From Bacteroidia bacterium (lineage in GTDB: Bacteria > Bacteroidota > Bacteroidia > Chitinophagales > Chitinophagaceae), in the NCBI GenBank assembly GCA_030429205.1, contig JAUICZ010000001.1, positions 2,276,216 to 2,340,215 on the forward strand: 64,000 bases of DNA. The letters are read 5' to 3'. Under the pieces are notes generated by a model. That model did not search any database, was not told the DNA's origin, and saw only the letters and a program-made list of their open reading frames with translations. Both the position numbers and the translations under genes were made by a program. This document shows positions 63,937-64,000 of this stretch, one piece after another (the stretch's first letter is position 1; each line of letters opens with the position of its first letter).

Positions 63937-64000
63937 TTATCGGATCAGTGTCACCTCTCCATTATAAGTCTCTACATATCCATCAGGAAAGCTTACTCTG
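63937..64000 (-). CDS. 3' end of a T9SS type B protein gene (partial)
   Basis: The minus strand reads in frame from the right edge as ...RVSFPDGYVETYNGEVTLIR and a TAA stop at 63937-63939. The ending GEVTLIR is that of the gliding-motility-associated (type B T9SS sorting) domain, very like GEVVLIR at the end of the protein at 46327-48780. Only the last 20 or so residues are in the window, so the rest of the protein cannot be described. Confidence 0.75.
   Translation of the reverse strand, partial: RVSFPDGYVETYNGEVTLIR

Overview
The window is a stretch of ordinary-looking chromosome from a member of the Bacteroidota, probably in or near the Chitinophagales (the family-level placement is only an inference). 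Supporting signs are: proteins ending in type IX secretion (T9SS) sorting domains of both type A and type B, HYR/SprB-rich surface proteins, a short RpoD-type sigma factor beginning [10 protein letters not shown], LytS/LytTR signalling, and promoters of the Bacteroidota form TTG-N19..21-TAnnTTTG. Base composition is AT-rich throughout. No rRNA, intact tRNA, insertion sequence, CRISPR array or phage structural gene is visible.

Layout. (1) 1-7.2 kb: a tRNA 3'-end remnant with a terminator (possible attachment-site scar), then a minus-strand heavy-metal efflux operon (small exported protein, CzcA-type RND pump naturally fused to its TolC-like channel, CzcB adaptor) and a DUF4386 membrane protein. 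(2) 7.4-17.5 kb: an 8-kb gene for a 2,669-residue modular T9SS surface protein, a likely leaderless 49-residue membrane protein preceded by four helically phased GRGACG repeats, and a membrane-anchored TPR/LuxR-type regulator. (3) 17.6-33.3 kb: an Omp85-type outer-membrane protein and then an arsenosugar locus. Purine nucleoside phosphorylase (minus) faces the plus-strand genes for a CMD peroxidase-like protein, ArsS, ArsM, a TIGR04282-type transferase and a PlsC acyltransferase. Converging on them is a nine-gene minus-strand operon (DUF547 lipoprotein, FAD oxidoreductase, membrane Fe-S protein, three sugar transferases, the TIGR04283-type arsenosugar transferase, SDR, VOC). Together this could make and lipidate arsenosugars.

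(4) 33.5-42.5 kb: SulP transporter with an extra C-terminal domain, PLP-dependent decarboxylase-like enzyme, T9SS propeller protein in an operon with a LytS/LytTR two-component system, TrmH methyltransferase, the primary sigma factor and a START-like protein. (5) 42.5-54.8 kb: LptF/G permease, PAP2 phosphatase and GT-C transferase (envelope lipid genes), a T9SS type B protein, acyl-CoA reductase divergent from a ferredoxin, a DUF6438 lipoprotein, DprA, RimO and Der. (6) 54.8-64 kb: a T9SS-secreted PNGase F-like protein, a TPR protein, TilS, rhomboid protease, RlmH, GT39 transferase, a small lipoprotein with an irregular start, an orphan terminase-small-subunit-like protein, a secreted C1 cysteine peptidase and the last codons of another T9SS type B protein.

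The parts I consider most worth following are the extended arsenosugar/arsenolipid neighbourhood and the phased-repeat promoter in front of the small membrane protein and giant adhesin.
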